From Pseudoalteromonas luteoviolacea DSM 6061 (GTDB taxonomy: Bacteria; Pseudomonadota; Gammaproteobacteria; Enterobacterales; Alteromonadaceae), in the NCBI RefSeq assembly GCF_001625655.1, contig NZ_AUYB01000093.1, positions 61,338 through 125,337 on the forward strand: a stretch of DNA of 64,000 nucleotides, given 5' to 3'. Position 1 is the first letter of the stretch, and the number at the start of each line of letters is the position of its first letter. The translations under genes were made by a program, and so were the position numbers. This document shows positions 46,768 to 56,361 of this stretch, piece after piece. The notes beneath the pieces are model-generated. The model was not told the origin of the DNA and did not search any database. It saw only the letters and a list, made by a program, of their open reading frames with translations.

Positions 46768-48055
46768 CACGAGATTTAATTTTCAAACAAAAACAAGCGC
46801 CTCCGAGGTCAGCAAGCCCGTCAATAACCTTGATATTACCTTCATGCAACTGTGCGATAGAATGCGCAATGGCCAGACCTAATCCACACCCGCCAGAATC
46901 TCTAGAACGACTTGGATCCAAACGTGTAAAAGGTTCAAAAATACGCTCCCGCTTACCGGGAGGAATACCTATACCATCATCTTCGATATAGAAAAGCGTA
47001 TGTTGTTCATCAACTTGTATTGTCACAATACACTTTTGCTGGGCAAATCGCCCTGCATTGCGAATAATATTGATCAACGCACGACGCAGCAGGTTGTAAT
47101 CGGCAACAATACTCACGTCATCGCATACAGCGCGATATGTGATACCTGGATAAAATCCAGAGACTTGCGCAATGGCATCTTGCAGTAACTCTTTGCATGA
47201 AATCGACTGCCACTGCATAGCGGTGCTACCGTCTTTTAGTTTGGCGTAGTACAGCAGCTCTTTGACCAATTCATCCAACCCCACCAGCGCGCTTTGTATG
47301 GTATTTTTAAGTTCAGCTTGGGCGTTAAGGTCGGCATCTTCAAGCATATCTAGAGCAAACTGAATACGCGCCATAGGGCTTCTAAACTCATGGGCTACAC
47401 CATGCAAAAGATCACGCTGGAGATTTAATTGCTCCATACTCTGCTGTTCATTTGTGGCTAAATAACCATATAACTCGCTTAGCTGTGCTTCTGTACTTTG
47501 CGCTTTTTCAATATCGACAGGTAATACGGCTGCAAGCTGAGCTCTCAAAGAGAGGTGCGCTCGATACATCGTGATCAGCAATACAGTGATCCCAACACCA
47601 TTAATAAAACAAGCCATCAGCCACAAAAACCAATCCGCGAACCAACTTAGCAAACTATTATGTATAACCGGACCAATCATCAAGATCTGCCCATTGGCTT
47701 GCATCAAATAGATGCTGGCGGTTTGTGCATCCACAAAAGTTTGGTCTGGCAGCAAAGAGGATAGCTGTTCTAGCAAAAATGGATCGTCTTCAAATTGATT
47801 TATAGGTAAAGAAAGCACAGGGCTATCCGATAGTCCGACGAAGCTTTGCAAAGCCTCGTCCACGGGTCGAACATCGGTATTTTGTATGTGCTCATCTATG
47901 TCATCAGCAAGCTGGTTAAGAAAACGTTCGTATTGAGCCAACGACGCTTCTTGGACTTCAAAGTACACATCTTCCATCAACCATTTTGCAGATAGCATGT
48001 TGATTAGCACCATCACTCCTACCCAGGTTGTAATCAATTTACCGTTAATCTGCAA
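46760..48055 (-). CDS. Sensor histidine kinase, RstB-like
   Basis: A 431-residue kinase. Two membrane helices (about 8-25 and 145-170) flank a periplasmic region of about 120 residues. The cytoplasmic part has the H-box GVAHEFRSPMARIQFALDML, the N-box RRALINIIRNAGRFA, the G1 box IEDDGIGIP and a G2 box CGLGLAIAHSI. It overlaps the upstream response regulator by 11 bp. The overall layout resembles the RstA/RstB group of OmpR-type systems, but the signal and targets are unknown. Confidence 0.87.
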   Translation of the reverse strand: MQINGKLITTWVGVMVLINMLSAKWLMEDVYFEVQEASLAQYERFLNQLADDIDEHIQNTDVRPVDEALQSFVGLSDSPVLSLPINQFEDDPFLLEQLSSLLPDQTFVDAQTASIYLMQANGQILMIGPVIHNSLLSWFADWFLWLMACFINGVGITVLLITMYRAHLSLRAQLAAVLPVDIEKAQSTEAQLSELYGYLATNEQQSMEQLNLQRDLLHGVAHEFRSPMARIQFALDMLEDADLNAQAELKNTIQSALVGLDELVKELLYYAKLKDGSTAMQWQSISCKELLQDAIAQVSGFYPGITYRAVCDDVSIVADYNLLRRALINIIRNAGRFAQQKCIVTIQVDEQHTLFYIEDDGIGIPPGKRERIFEPFTRLDPSRSRDSGGCGLGLAIAHSIAQLHEGNIKVIDGLADLGGACFCLKIKSREN

Positions 48056-48731
48056 TGAGATACCCTTTGTTCCGTATGGTTTTTATGACCTGAGGCTGCT
48101 TAGGATCATCACCCAATTTTTTGCGCAGTCGCGAAATTCTTAGATCGATTGACCGATCCATTGCGTCATACTCAAGATTGAAAATCTTACGATGTAAACT
48201 ATCGCGGGAAATGATACTTCCCGCTGATTGAGCGAGCACCCAAAGTAACTCAAACTCTGCACTTGAGAGTGTGACTTCTGTATTAAGGTAACTGACAGTG
48301 CGATTACGCCAGTCTAACTGAAGGCTGCCATCACACACTGTTCGAATGTCTTTATGTTGCTCTTGTAAACTTGACTGACGGCGCAATTGCGCACGTATAT
48401 GGGCCAACAAAACTCTGGGTTTTAGCGGCTTGCAAAGATAGTCATCAGCGCCCACTTCAAGCCCTGTTACTTCGTCAATATCATCCACCAGCGCTGTCAG
48501 CATGATAATCGCACCGCTAAAGTGAGGACGAATTTCACGACAAATAGTCAGGCCGTCAGTGCCCGGCAGCATTAAATCAAGAATAATCAGATCAGGCTGC
48601 ACCTTAAATACATACTCTGCAGCGCGACGGCCATCGTTTAGCACATCTACCATAAAGCCATTTTGCTCTAGGAATTGGCTTATTAAGGCCGTTAATTCTC
48701 GATCATCGTCAATTAATAAAATTTTTTGCAT
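48045..48731 (-). CDS. OmpR-family response regulator, RstA-like
   Basis: About 228 residues from the ATG at 48731 (a GTG at 48740 would add three residues). The receiver has the acidic cluster LLIDDD, the phospho-Asp in LIILDLMLPGTDGL and the Lys in DYLCKPLKPR. The C-terminal winged helix reads LSSAEFELLWVLAQSAGSIISRDSL with the recognition region SIDLRISRLRKKL and the wing RNKGYLI. It is translationally coupled to the kinase that follows and is its partner. Which genes it controls is not shown. Confidence 0.9.
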   Translation of the reverse strand: MQKILLIDDDRELTALISQFLEQNGFMVDVLNDGRRAAEYVFKVQPDLIILDLMLPGTDGLTICREIRPHFSGAIIMLTALVDDIDEVTGLEVGADDYLCKPLKPRVLLAHIRAQLRRQSSLQEQHKDIRTVCDGSLQLDWRNRTVSYLNTEVTLSSAEFELLWVLAQSAGSIISRDSLHRKIFNLEYDAMDRSIDLRISRLRKKLGDDPKQPQVIKTIRNKGYLIAD

Positions 48732-48810
48732 AACACTCACTAAGATACAACAAATATTCTATTCCATCCAAAGTTGTCTGCAAAGGAAATGGGGGACTAA
48801 GGCCCCCTGT

Positions 48811-49176
48811 TTAGTTTACTTGTCTACACAGTGTATAAATCACTTGATTGTAGTCACTGGCAAATTGGTATTTTGCAACGCGACTACTTCGAGCTTGCGA
48901 GGGATACAACACATCCCCCTCACTCCTCCAATACCGAACACCACATTGGGCTTTAAGTTGTTCGGCTTTTTGCTCTTCAAACCCAGGAATAACCAAGCGT
49001 CTACTCGCAAATACCAAAAACCGATAGTCTTTCTCAGATTTGGCTTGCGCAAGCAGAGCCTGCAACTCAACTTCTTCTGCTTGATCACTTGCCCTGTTGT
49101 TTGACAACTCTGCACACCCACCTAGCCAAACTAATCCGGCAGCAATGGTTGTATATTTTAGCTTTTGCGCCTTCAT
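48811..49176 (-). CDS. Small lipoprotein downstream of the metalloprotease
   Basis: About 121 residues from the ATG at 49176, which lies 2 bp after the metalloprotease stop; a longer reading from 49233 overlaps that gene. The signal ends in the lipobox GGC (VWLGGCAEL). The mature part is helical, then contains FVFASRRLVIPGFEEQ and Cys in KAQCGVRYW and YTLCRQVN, probably a disulfide pair. No known domain. Being in the same operon, it may assist secretion or retention of the protease. Confidence 0.65.
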   Translation of the reverse strand: MKAQKLKYTTIAAGLVWLGGCAELSNNRASDQAEEVELQALLAQAKSEKDYRFLVFASRRLVIPGFEEQKAEQLKAQCGVRYWRSEGDVLYPSQARSSRVAKYQFASDYNQVIYTLCRQVN

Positions 49177-49178
49177 AC

Positions 49179-51749
49179 TCACTTGCTCCGTTGACGCCTT
49201 AGGCCCAGCAGCAATACGCCTAATAAAGACCAAAGCGAACCACTGTCAGAAGAGTTATCTGTATTGTTATCTGGTGTTGGCGTAGGTGCTGGATCTGGGG
49301 TTTTAGTCTTCGCTTTTACCGTCACACTAACTTGGGCAGTCGCAGTCGCCCCCTGTGCATCAGACACCGTATAGGTTATCTGTTCTTGTCCAGAAAACGC
49401 TGTCGGAGCTGAGTATTTGATAACCTGATCTTCAAACGTTACAGTGCCTTTACCGGTATAATCCACTGCTTTAATTTTTAACGCATCACCGTCTGGATCA
49501 CTGTCGTTATCAAGTACTTTAATTTGGGCTTGCTGCGCACCATATTCAACACTCAAAGAATCATTTTCTGCCACAGGCGTATCATTTACAGGCGTCACTG
49601 TAATACTCAACATAAATGGATCGCTTTGCATCTCACCACGTTTTGCAATGACCTGTGCCTCTAATACACCATGATAATTTGCCTTAGGTGTAATCGTAGT
49701 CCCTTGTACAGTGTAGTTACTACCACCAGCAATTTGAATCGCGTCAACACTTTGGGCTGTTGCCATGGTTAAGTCGCTTACTTGCACTGTGAGTGATTTA
49801 TCTTCTGCAATTGACAATGGTTTTTGTCCAGTTACTTTTGGCTTTACGACAGCGCCAGACTCATTGGCTATCGAAAAATTACCACTGTTAACGGCAAAGA
49901 AAATGTTGTCACTGCAACGTACCATCACCCTTGCTTTATCTGTAGAGATTTTAGGTAAAGCCACTTCAAACTGTCCGTTATTTGCCACTTTATTGGCTAG
50001 AGTCGTGGCAAATTTTGTACCGCCATCATCTGACAATAAAATGTCCACTTGAGCACAATTTATAGGCGCCTTTTCACTGTCCGCAGTGTGCCAGCTCACA
50101 ATCTGCTGGCTTGTGCGCCACTGAGAGCTGGCGTCGGGTAATTTAACTGCAAACCCTGCATCATTTGCGACAACCGAAATACGCATATCATCTTCAGAGA
50201 CACCGCCCTTACCATCTCTAACCAATAAACGGAAATCAAGCGAACGATTACTTGTTGCATACGCCTCGCCGTAACTCAGTGATCCACTTAAAACATCAGC
50301 CATTTTTGGCAGCGTTCGCTCAGCAGACTCAGTGGGGTTAAACGCGCGGAATAGTGGACGTCCACCCTCGTCAACACTGTCGCTTTGTTTGCTGTCCGAT
50401 GCACTGCCAACATTGTACTGTTGCCAACTATAACTGAGTGAATCGCCATCAGCATCGCTCGCACTACCAATTAATTTAAAAGGTGTTCTGGCCGGAATCG
50501 TATAGTCTTGTCCTGCATCAGACTGTGGGCGTTGATTTGTTCTTGCCGTATGAGTTCCACAACTTTTGCCTGCCTTTTCTCGTGTGAAGGCCATCATTTG
50601 CTCCAGAGAGTGGGCGTGAAAATAGGGGTCAGAATTCGCTTGAAGATCCTGTTCATCACAAATGCCTGCATAACCCATGATGGTGGACCCGCTGCCCGGC
50701 TCATAAGCACTGGTACCTACCCTATTACCTGTACAAGCCCCAGCTGTACCATTAAAAGTGTGTTCGGCACCTAGTTGATGCCCGATTTCATGGGCAACAT
50801 AATCGACATGAAATGCATCGTTGTCAGGCTGCTCGCTGCCTGTAACACCTTCAGCTTTTAGCTCTGTACATACCACCTCAAAACCAGCTAGGCCGCCCCC
50901 GCCAGTGCCAACAAGATGACCGACATCGTAATTTTCAAGGCCTATATGCTCATTGATAACCGCACTGATTTTGTCAATATCCGCATCGGTGTTATCAAAT
51001 GGATCGCTGCTGGCGTCGAGAAAAATGAGTTTGTCACTGCCCGCAACTAACTCAAAGCGAATGGCCATATCACGGCTATAAACGTCATTAAGTCGATTTA
51101 CCATAGTGACCAGTGCTGACATCACACTTTGTTTCGTGCCTCCATGGTATTTTGCATACTCCCCAGTTGTGGCCACCGCCAATCGATATACTATCTCTGA
51201 ATTTGGCAAATCAGCCTTTAATAAATCACGCTCTTGGTAATGCAATGAGCTTTTCGCCCCATGTCTACGAGGAGAATGTTGGCGCATCTCACCCACAGGC
51301 TTCTTTTGCCCCTGGCGCGTGTATACAGAGTATGTGTTATCCGTATGCTTTTTGGGATCAATGTATATGTGCTCGCCTTGGTAGCTAAACATGCCATAAA
51401 AGCCCTGTTCATCTACGTTAAAATGACCACGATGGGACGGGTTACCTTTTTCAACACCTGTGAAAGTCCTAATATTGGGATACCTAGTCGCAAGCTCAGG
51501 CGCCATTACTTGAGAAGGTGATAATAAGAATGTCACCATCTCTCCCGACGGCAGTGGCAACATAACCTCTAAAACTCGCTGCCCCTCAACATTGAGTGCA
51601 TGCCTAAATGCTGACTCACTTAAAGTATAAAGTTTATGATTTCCTTCAAGGCTGCGGCTTTTATCAGAGCTTTCCCAATAACTAGACTGAGCGCAAGCTG
51701 CTGTTGCCACAATATGGCTGACTAAAACCGCTAGTAGGTGTTTTTTCAT
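49179..51749 (-). CDS. Reprolysin-like (M12B-type) metalloprotease with cadherin-like domains and GlyGly-CTERM tail
   Basis: An 856-residue secreted protease: signal peptide (about 1-20), propeptide to about 180, and a zinc metalloprotease domain with HEIGHQLGAEH (His320, Glu321, His324, His330) and a Met-turn in GSTIMGYAGIC. Next come a PKD/cadherin-like part (ASDADGDSLSYSW), an Ig-like part, and a C-terminal cadherin-like module (DNDSDPDGDALKIKAVD). A PTPTP linker leads to the tail GSLWSLLGVLLLGLRRQRSK: a Gly-Ser, one hydrophobic helix and an Arg-rich end, typical of GlyGly-CTERM proteins cut by rhombosortase and secreted by type II secretion. The rhombosortase gene is not in the window. 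Confidence 0.88.
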   Translation of the reverse strand: MKKHLLAVLVSHIVATAACAQSSYWESSDKSRSLEGNHKLYTLSESAFRHALNVEGQRVLEVMLPLPSGEMVTFLLSPSQVMAPELATRYPNIRTFTGVEKGNPSHRGHFNVDEQGFYGMFSYQGEHIYIDPKKHTDNTYSVYTRQGQKKPVGEMRQHSPRRHGAKSSLHYQERDLLKADLPNSEIVYRLAVATTGEYAKYHGGTKQSVMSALVTMVNRLNDVYSRDMAIRFELVAGSDKLIFLDASSDPFDNTDADIDKISAVINEHIGLENYDVGHLVGTGGGGLAGFEVVCTELKAEGVTGSEQPDNDAFHVDYVAHEIGHQLGAEHTFNGTAGACTGNRVGTSAYEPGSGSTIMGYAGICDEQDLQANSDPYFHAHSLEQMMAFTREKAGKSCGTHTARTNQRPQSDAGQDYTIPARTPFKLIGSASDADGDSLSYSWQQYNVGSASDSKQSDSVDEGGRPLFRAFNPTESAERTLPKMADVLSGSLSYGEAYATSNRSLDFRLLVRDGKGGVSEDDMRISVVANDAGFAVKLPDASSQWRTSQQIVSWHTADSEKAPINCAQVDILLSDDGGTKFATTLANKVANNGQFEVALPKISTDKARVMVRCSDNIFFAVNSGNFSIANESGAVVKPKVTGQKPLSIAEDKSLTVQVSDLTMATAQSVDAIQIAGGSNYTVQGTTITPKANYHGVLEAQVIAKRGEMQSDPFMLSITVTPVNDTPVAENDSLSVEYGAQQAQIKVLDNDSDPDGDALKIKAVDYTGKGTVTFEDQVIKYSAPTAFSGQEQITYTVSDAQGATATAQVSVTVKAKTKTPDPAPTPTPDNNTDNSSDSGSLWSLLGVLLLGLRRQRSK

Positions 51750-52253
51750 AATAGGATCCTGTTGTCATTGATTGTAAGTGCGTAAATGACAATAACTGAG
51801 AATACACTGGTCAAGGGTAACCAAATGTGGTGGTTTTGTATCACGTCAGATACAAAACAGGATTCTATATTTAAATCATACTGATATAACAGTATTTTGA
51901 GAATTTTTTGGCGAATCAAACGCTGTATTGCGATCAATGAAAGGAAACTCAGAACAATGAAACGTCCGAATAAACGTTACAAAAAGAAAGAAGGAAGCCA
52001 GTACCGCACTCCTTGCGGTCGTATTCGCAACACACTCTGGAATGTTGACGATACGTGGCGGCCCTCCTTGAAAGATACTTCTAACCATTTGTTATGGTTT
52101 TTATATCCATGCTAGTTAAACAACTAACATCTCAAAACTTGACGCGCAGTTAAATGTTTTTAGTAAAAAGGAACTACGATACCTTTTTGAACAAATTAAC
52201 TTACCACTGTTTATACGCTCTCTGGCTTATTCTTTTACTACTTTGACTGACAT
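51750..52253. other. Gene-poor region upstream of the metalloprotease, part 1
   Basis: About 500 bp with no confident gene. It holds the protease promoter. A basic 52-codon reading (51957-52115, starting MKRPNKRYKKKEG) has a possible AAAGGAAA ribosome site but no recognisable family and an unusual composition, so it is not annotated as a gene. Confidence 0.3.
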
Positions 52254-52389
52254 TGCATCCTAGCTGCTCCAGCATCCTGGCTGATTTAGCTTCCTGGCTG
52301 ATTCTGCTTCCTGGCTGATTCTGCTTCCTGGCTGATTCTGCTTCCTGGCTGATTCTGCTTCCTGGCTGATTCTGCATCCTGGCTGAATC
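52254..52389. repeat. Eight-unit 17-bp tandem repeat
   Basis: Eight head-to-tail units of 17 bp. Four central copies (52305-52372) are identical (TGCTTCCTGGCTGATTC) and the outer copies carry one to a few changes (TGCATCCTAGCTGCTCC first, TGCATCCTGGCTGAATC last). The unit length is not a multiple of three and the repeat is not inside a gene. This is a minisatellite-like array, likely variable in copy number. Its function is unknown. Confidence 0.95.
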
Positions 52390-52705
52390 AAATTCTAACT
52401 AGCTCTCTCATACACACGTTTTCAAGTGCAAAATAAACTTACCTAATGCCCTGACCTCGTTGCGCTGTCTAAACTATAAAAATAATGCAAAATCTCCAAC
52501 AACCAATGCATTGCTTTTGTATAACTAATTAAATAAGCATAAAAATCAGAAAGTTAAGAAGAGTAAAAACAAGTAAAACAGAGAGCTATGTCGTTATATA
52601 GTATTTTCAAAGGGGTGTATAACTGGGCTTAAAATGGGTTAGGACCCTATTTGGTAGGTTGCGGCTTAATGTGACCACTAAACCGCGAATCTTGAGTTAG
52701 TATTG
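52390..52705. other. Gene-poor region between the repeat and the small peptide gene
   Basis: About 315 bp of AT-rich DNA. No hairpin terminator, gene or other repeat was seen in it. Confidence 0.4.
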
Positions 52706-52855
52706 TTACATTCCACCGGATGATGGATCTTCACAACTCCCCAAAAGAGGACAACTTTCAGGACCCGGCTTAGGAAATGATTCACCTGAACTAATTTCAG
52801 GGCCAATGAGAAAAACACTAAAAGCTATAAATACGAGTAATTTTAAAATATTCAT
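52706..52855 (-). CDS. Putative 49-residue secreted peptide
   Basis: The reading begins MNILKLLVFIAFSVFLIGP: one Lys and then a hydrophobic stretch, as in a Sec signal. The rest, PEISSGESFPKPGPESCPLL and then GSCEDPSSGGM, has two Cys (35 and 41) that could form a small disulfide ring. Cleavage after about residue 24 would leave about 25 residues. It lies 57 bp downstream of the CadC-like regulator, on the same strand. The ribosome site is weak. It resembles small signal or toxin peptides in form, but no family is recognised. Confidence 0.5.
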   Translation of the reverse strand: MNILKLLVFIAFSVFLIGPEISSGESFPKPGPESCPLLGSCEDPSSGGM

Positions 52856-52912
52856 AATCTTATTCTTTATTGTATGAAATGATTCGAATGTAGAGCTATA
52901 TACGTTCTATCA

Positions 52913-55030
52913 TTATTTAAAGTGAATTTGCTGCAATGCAGCATCATTTATCTGTACAGACAGATATATTACGCGCTGTGCATTTCTGTCTATCGATATT
53001 CTAGGGTACAAACTAAGGAAAAAATCTTCCGTCACGTGATAGTGCCGTGTATTTAAGTCAAAGTGATGTATGTAACTTTTTAAGTGATCATAGGTTGACC
53101 ATACAATTCGATTGTCTTTTACGTGCCAACGCGTGATGGGCTCCAAACCTATGCGATGACTTAAGGCTTCAGGTATTCCAGAATGAGATTCCAAGAAAAA
53201 TAATTCTCCGCCTTCTCGCGCTACAACAAAGCCACTTGAGGCCGGGCGAATTGAACGATACCCACTTAAGAAGATATCACTCTTGCCTGTTGTTAAATCA
53301 TAGCGCTGTATTTCCCACTCACCACTCACTTGAACACCATATAGGACATAACGGTTATCGTAGAAAATTCCATCGCTACTTGAATTGAAACTGGCAGTTA
53401 AATAATGGACTTTGTGCGATTCAACCGAATAAACCGCTAGACGAGAGTTTTCTTTGAATAAAAGCCACTTATGATCCTTAGACACATCAAATAGCTCCAA
53501 TCTATTCTCGCTTTGGTAATACACATTGATGTGCTTGGTCTTGATATTGAAGCTGCCTATAGAGTTGTGCCCATCTTTTAAGATGCGTACCCACTTCAAA
53601 TCGTCTTCCTGTTGATCATACATCATGGATGCAATTTCCGGACGCGTATCAATAACTTTACTCACCGCACCGTCTCCAGAAAAAGACCGCTCGATATACA
53701 AACGCTCTGCTCGCTCTTGTGACTTCTTAATGACAGCAAGCCCACCTTGGTGATCACTTTCTATAGTTTTGATGAGTGCGCCTTGGTTCTCATAAACAAT
53801 ATGTTCCCCTCTTGTGCGCAAATTTAGTAAACGGATAGAACTATCACTCAATAACAACAATTCATTGTTATTGCGCCATACTGCTTTCTTGAGCAGTGGC
53901 GCATTGTCAATTAATAAAGTTTGTTGTTTAGTCGCTAAGTCATGCAGTGTGAGTTGCCTGCGCCCAGCTTGCAAATTGAGCGTTAACAGGCTTTTACGAT
54001 CTGGAGACGTACTGAAGCTCACGATATATTCATCTGATTGACTGACCGCAACCAACCGTGTCTCTTGAAATCCCTCCAGATCGATTGCATACAGCATCAG
54101 CTTTGATTGAGGTGCATTTGCGAGTTGCACAATGACTTCTGAACCTGTTCTGCCCAATTGGATCTCACCAATTAAGTAGCGTTGTTCGAGTAAGGTCACC
54201 ATAGCACTTTCTGGGTCAGAAACCGTTAAAGGCAACAGCTTTAATGATGAGTTACCGGTCAGCGTATTACTAAATACAAGCGCCTTATCATTTTGCGCAA
54301 AACGCACAAACATAGCATGAGGCTCTTTAGTCGTTAACTGCCGTGTGGTTTTTTCCAGTTTATCGTAGAGATAAACTTGGCTATGTTCACTTTTAAACGC
54401 TCTTCCCGTGAAAGCAATGTAACGACCATCTTGAGAAACTGCAACAGATGTCTTTTCCCCTTTGAACTCAGTTAAGCTGTCGATATTAGATACAGCTACT
54501 TTAGTAATATGAAAGGCTCCTTCATGAGCAAAATACAAAACCGCAGACACCATCGTTATAAAGGCAAAAAGGCACCCATATATAAAGCGTTTACTTGACT
54601 TTATTGGGGTTTCTTGATGTTTAATTGGTGACTCGGCTTGTGGCTCAATTGGGGGTCGAGGTACCGACTTTTGAGATGTAATGACAGCCGGCTCTTCGTC
54701 TTCAATTGGGTGGGATTCACAAATTAACTTATAGCCCCGCTTGGGCACCGACTTTATATAGTTGGGTGAAGAGATATTCTCATCTTTTAAAATCACACGT
54801 AGCTTTTTCACAGTGCCACGCACAGCCGTGTCAGTCACTATACGGTCTGACCATACTTGATCGTGCAACTCTTCAATAGTAACGTATCGGCCACGACACT
54901 GATGGAGGTATAGCAATAACTCCATCACTTTAGGCTCTACAGCGATCTCTTCGTTGTTAAGGAAAAGCAAACGTTGTTCAAGATCTAGAACAAATTCTCC
55001 TAACGAAGCCCGCATAATATCCTTTTGCAA
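52913..55030 (-). CDS. CadC/ToxR-like transmembrane regulator with a periplasmic propeller
   Basis: A 705-residue protein: an N-terminal winged helix of the OmpR/CadC type (about 5-105; VEPKVMELLLYLHQCRGRYVT, RGTVKKLRVILKDE, SVPKRGYKL), a Pro/Glu-rich linker, one membrane helix (about 148-168; FIYGCLFAFITMVSAVLYFAH) and a periplasmic part of about 535 residues with TolB/WD-type propeller repeats (TSVAVSQDGRYIAFTG, VRFAQNDKALVFSNT). Regulators of this build sense periplasmic signals and act on DNA directly from the membrane. A putative secreted peptide follows. Targets are unknown. Confidence 0.85.
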   Translation of the reverse strand: MQKDIMRASLGEFVLDLEQRLLFLNNEEIAVEPKVMELLLYLHQCRGRYVTIEELHDQVWSDRIVTDTAVRGTVKKLRVILKDENISSPNYIKSVPKRGYKLICESHPIEDEEPAVITSQKSVPRPPIEPQAESPIKHQETPIKSSKRFIYGCLFAFITMVSAVLYFAHEGAFHITKVAVSNIDSLTEFKGEKTSVAVSQDGRYIAFTGRAFKSEHSQVYLYDKLEKTTRQLTTKEPHAMFVRFAQNDKALVFSNTLTGNSSLKLLPLTVSDPESAMVTLLEQRYLIGEIQLGRTGSEVIVQLANAPQSKLMLYAIDLEGFQETRLVAVSQSDEYIVSFSTSPDRKSLLTLNLQAGRRQLTLHDLATKQQTLLIDNAPLLKKAVWRNNNELLLLSDSSIRLLNLRTRGEHIVYENQGALIKTIESDHQGGLAVIKKSQERAERLYIERSFSGDGAVSKVIDTRPEIASMMYDQQEDDLKWVRILKDGHNSIGSFNIKTKHINVYYQSENRLELFDVSKDHKWLLFKENSRLAVYSVESHKVHYLTASFNSSSDGIFYDNRYVLYGVQVSGEWEIQRYDLTTGKSDIFLSGYRSIRPASSGFVVAREGGELFFLESHSGIPEALSHRIGLEPITRWHVKDNRIVWSTYDHLKSYIHHFDLNTRHYHVTEDFFLSLYPRISIDRNAQRVIYLSVQINDAALQQIHFK

Positions 55031-55625
55031 ATAATGATTCCCGGCTAACTGTACCAGTCACTTAATTGATTAACAGATATGAAGAAACTTAAGTGAATAA
55101 TACGAAATATGTAAATATTCATAAAACAACCACCCAACAAGTGTACCAAGGAATTCCTCAATACATCAACTATCGCTAGCTCGTAGGCAAACAAGAAATC
55201 TCTTTATAAATATACAGTTATGAACTTTTTATAAAATTTTACAATTTTAGGGACTATCAATTTGTACTTATTAAACATCCACTTAAATAAAATTTTAATG
55301 AAAGTAACGCATTAAATTGTTTCTTAATATTCGAAAATCACGTTGACACTTTTTCACAAAACGCGTTGTTTCAGAGCAAAAAGTCGCCTTTTTCTGACCA
55401 AAGAGAGCATCCGTCCATCAACATACTTAAACAAATACAGACATTCAACTACATAGATCAAGATCTGAATCACTAACCACAGAGATTTATGGGCGCATAT
55501 TATATCGCAATCAGATAATAAAGCTGAGAATAAATTGAGAAGAATTGTGAGAGGGTCTGACCAAAAAAGAGCGTTCTTATATGAACGCTCTTGGATCCTT
55601 TACATGCTCGCGAATAAATATCGCT
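55031..55625. other. AT-rich intergenic region
   Basis: About 595 bp, strongly AT-rich over most of its length, without a convincing gene on either strand. The regulator promoter lies at the low-coordinate end and the terminator of the metalloprotease gene at the other end. Confidence 0.4.
55562..55592 (-). terminator. Rho-independent terminator of the M12-type protease operon
   Basis: A perfect 10-bp stem (AAGAGCGTTC / GAACGCTCTT) with a 6-base loop. Read on the minus strand it runs straight into six T residues, 34 bp after the protease stop codon. Confidence 0.88.
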
Positions 55626-56360
55626 TTATTTCATATTGGCGATGTCATCTTTCGTAGCGTTAACGGTTCTCCAAGCATACGATTCTCCCTCAACACCGTA
55701 TGGATGGCCGTGTGCTGTCCAATTCGGATTTGAAAAGTAATCATATTGCGTTGCGCTACCGAATACATGTGGATATGCCATGATACTAGTGAATACATTA
55801 TAAACACCATGTCCCATGCCATCAGTGTATACACCACCAGAAGTATCACCTTGTCTACGGGCATGCGTTAAGCCTTGGTTGTGACCTAACTCATGAACAA
55901 ACGTCGTAGCACCACAGTCTACAGCAGTAATTGAGTACATTTTATCCACTTGTGATGGGTATAAATTACCATTACTACCTTGACCAACCCAAGCAATACC
56001 ACAGCTAATTAAGTTACTTCCCGCAGAAGAACCCACACCCAACAACGCAACCATATCAGCGCGATGCGTGTTACGATATTGTGCGATTGAAGCACTGTTT
56101 GTCAGCGAGTTTAACCAATTTTCGTCAGCCGTAACTTGCGCACTACCAATGGAATCAGACGCAACTAGGTTCAGTCTTAAGTTTATATTATTTTGGCTGT
56201 AAACCTGATTTGAAAAAGACACCAATTGGTTTATTTTTGTTTGTATATTTGATGTCTTTGCCGCAGCAGCGTCACTATATAAAATGGCGATATCTATGGT
56301 ATTGGCGTGCGCGAGACCAGAGGCAACTGTAAGCGCTGTCGCTAAGATTGCTTTTTTCAT
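55626..56360 (-). CDS. Secreted M12-type zinc metalloprotease without a pro-domain
   Basis: A 244-residue protein with a Sec signal (about 1-19, ending LAHA). The mature part begins almost at once with IDIAILYSDAAA, the first strand of the catalytic domain, so no propeptide is present. The zinc motif is HELGHNQGLTH (His156, Glu157, His160, His166), and SIMAYP supplies the Met-turn. Cys in LISCGIAWVG and AVDCGATTF probably pair. It starts 1 bp after the gene for a membrane-anchored protein that looks like the missing pro-region. The pair ends in a terminator. Confidence 0.85.
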   Translation of the reverse strand: MKKAILATALTVASGLAHANTIDIAILYSDAAAAKTSNIQTKINQLVSFSNQVYSQNNINLRLNLVASDSIGSAQVTADENWLNSLTNSASIAQYRNTHRADMVALLGVGSSAGSNLISCGIAWVGQGSNGNLYPSQVDKMYSITAVDCGATTFVHELGHNQGLTHARRQGDTSGGVYTDGMGHGVYNVFTSIMAYPHVFGSATQYDYFSNPNWTAHGHPYGVEGESYAWRTVNATKDDIANMK

Positions 56361-56361
56361 G

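Noticed and set aside
46373..46779. Long alternative-frame ORFs over the 3' end of rhlE on both strands
   Set aside because: They follow from the Lys/Pro-rich repetitive tail of RhlE and have no start signals or family traits.
51957..52115. A 52-codon basic ORF with a possible AAAGGAAA ribosome site upstream of the metalloprotease gene
   Set aside because: No family pattern, odd composition and a location in promoter DNA; without comparison data it cannot be supported as a gene.
52254..52389. The 17-bp repeat array as a possible CRISPR
   Set aside because: Units are directly head-to-tail with no spacers and no cas genes are present.
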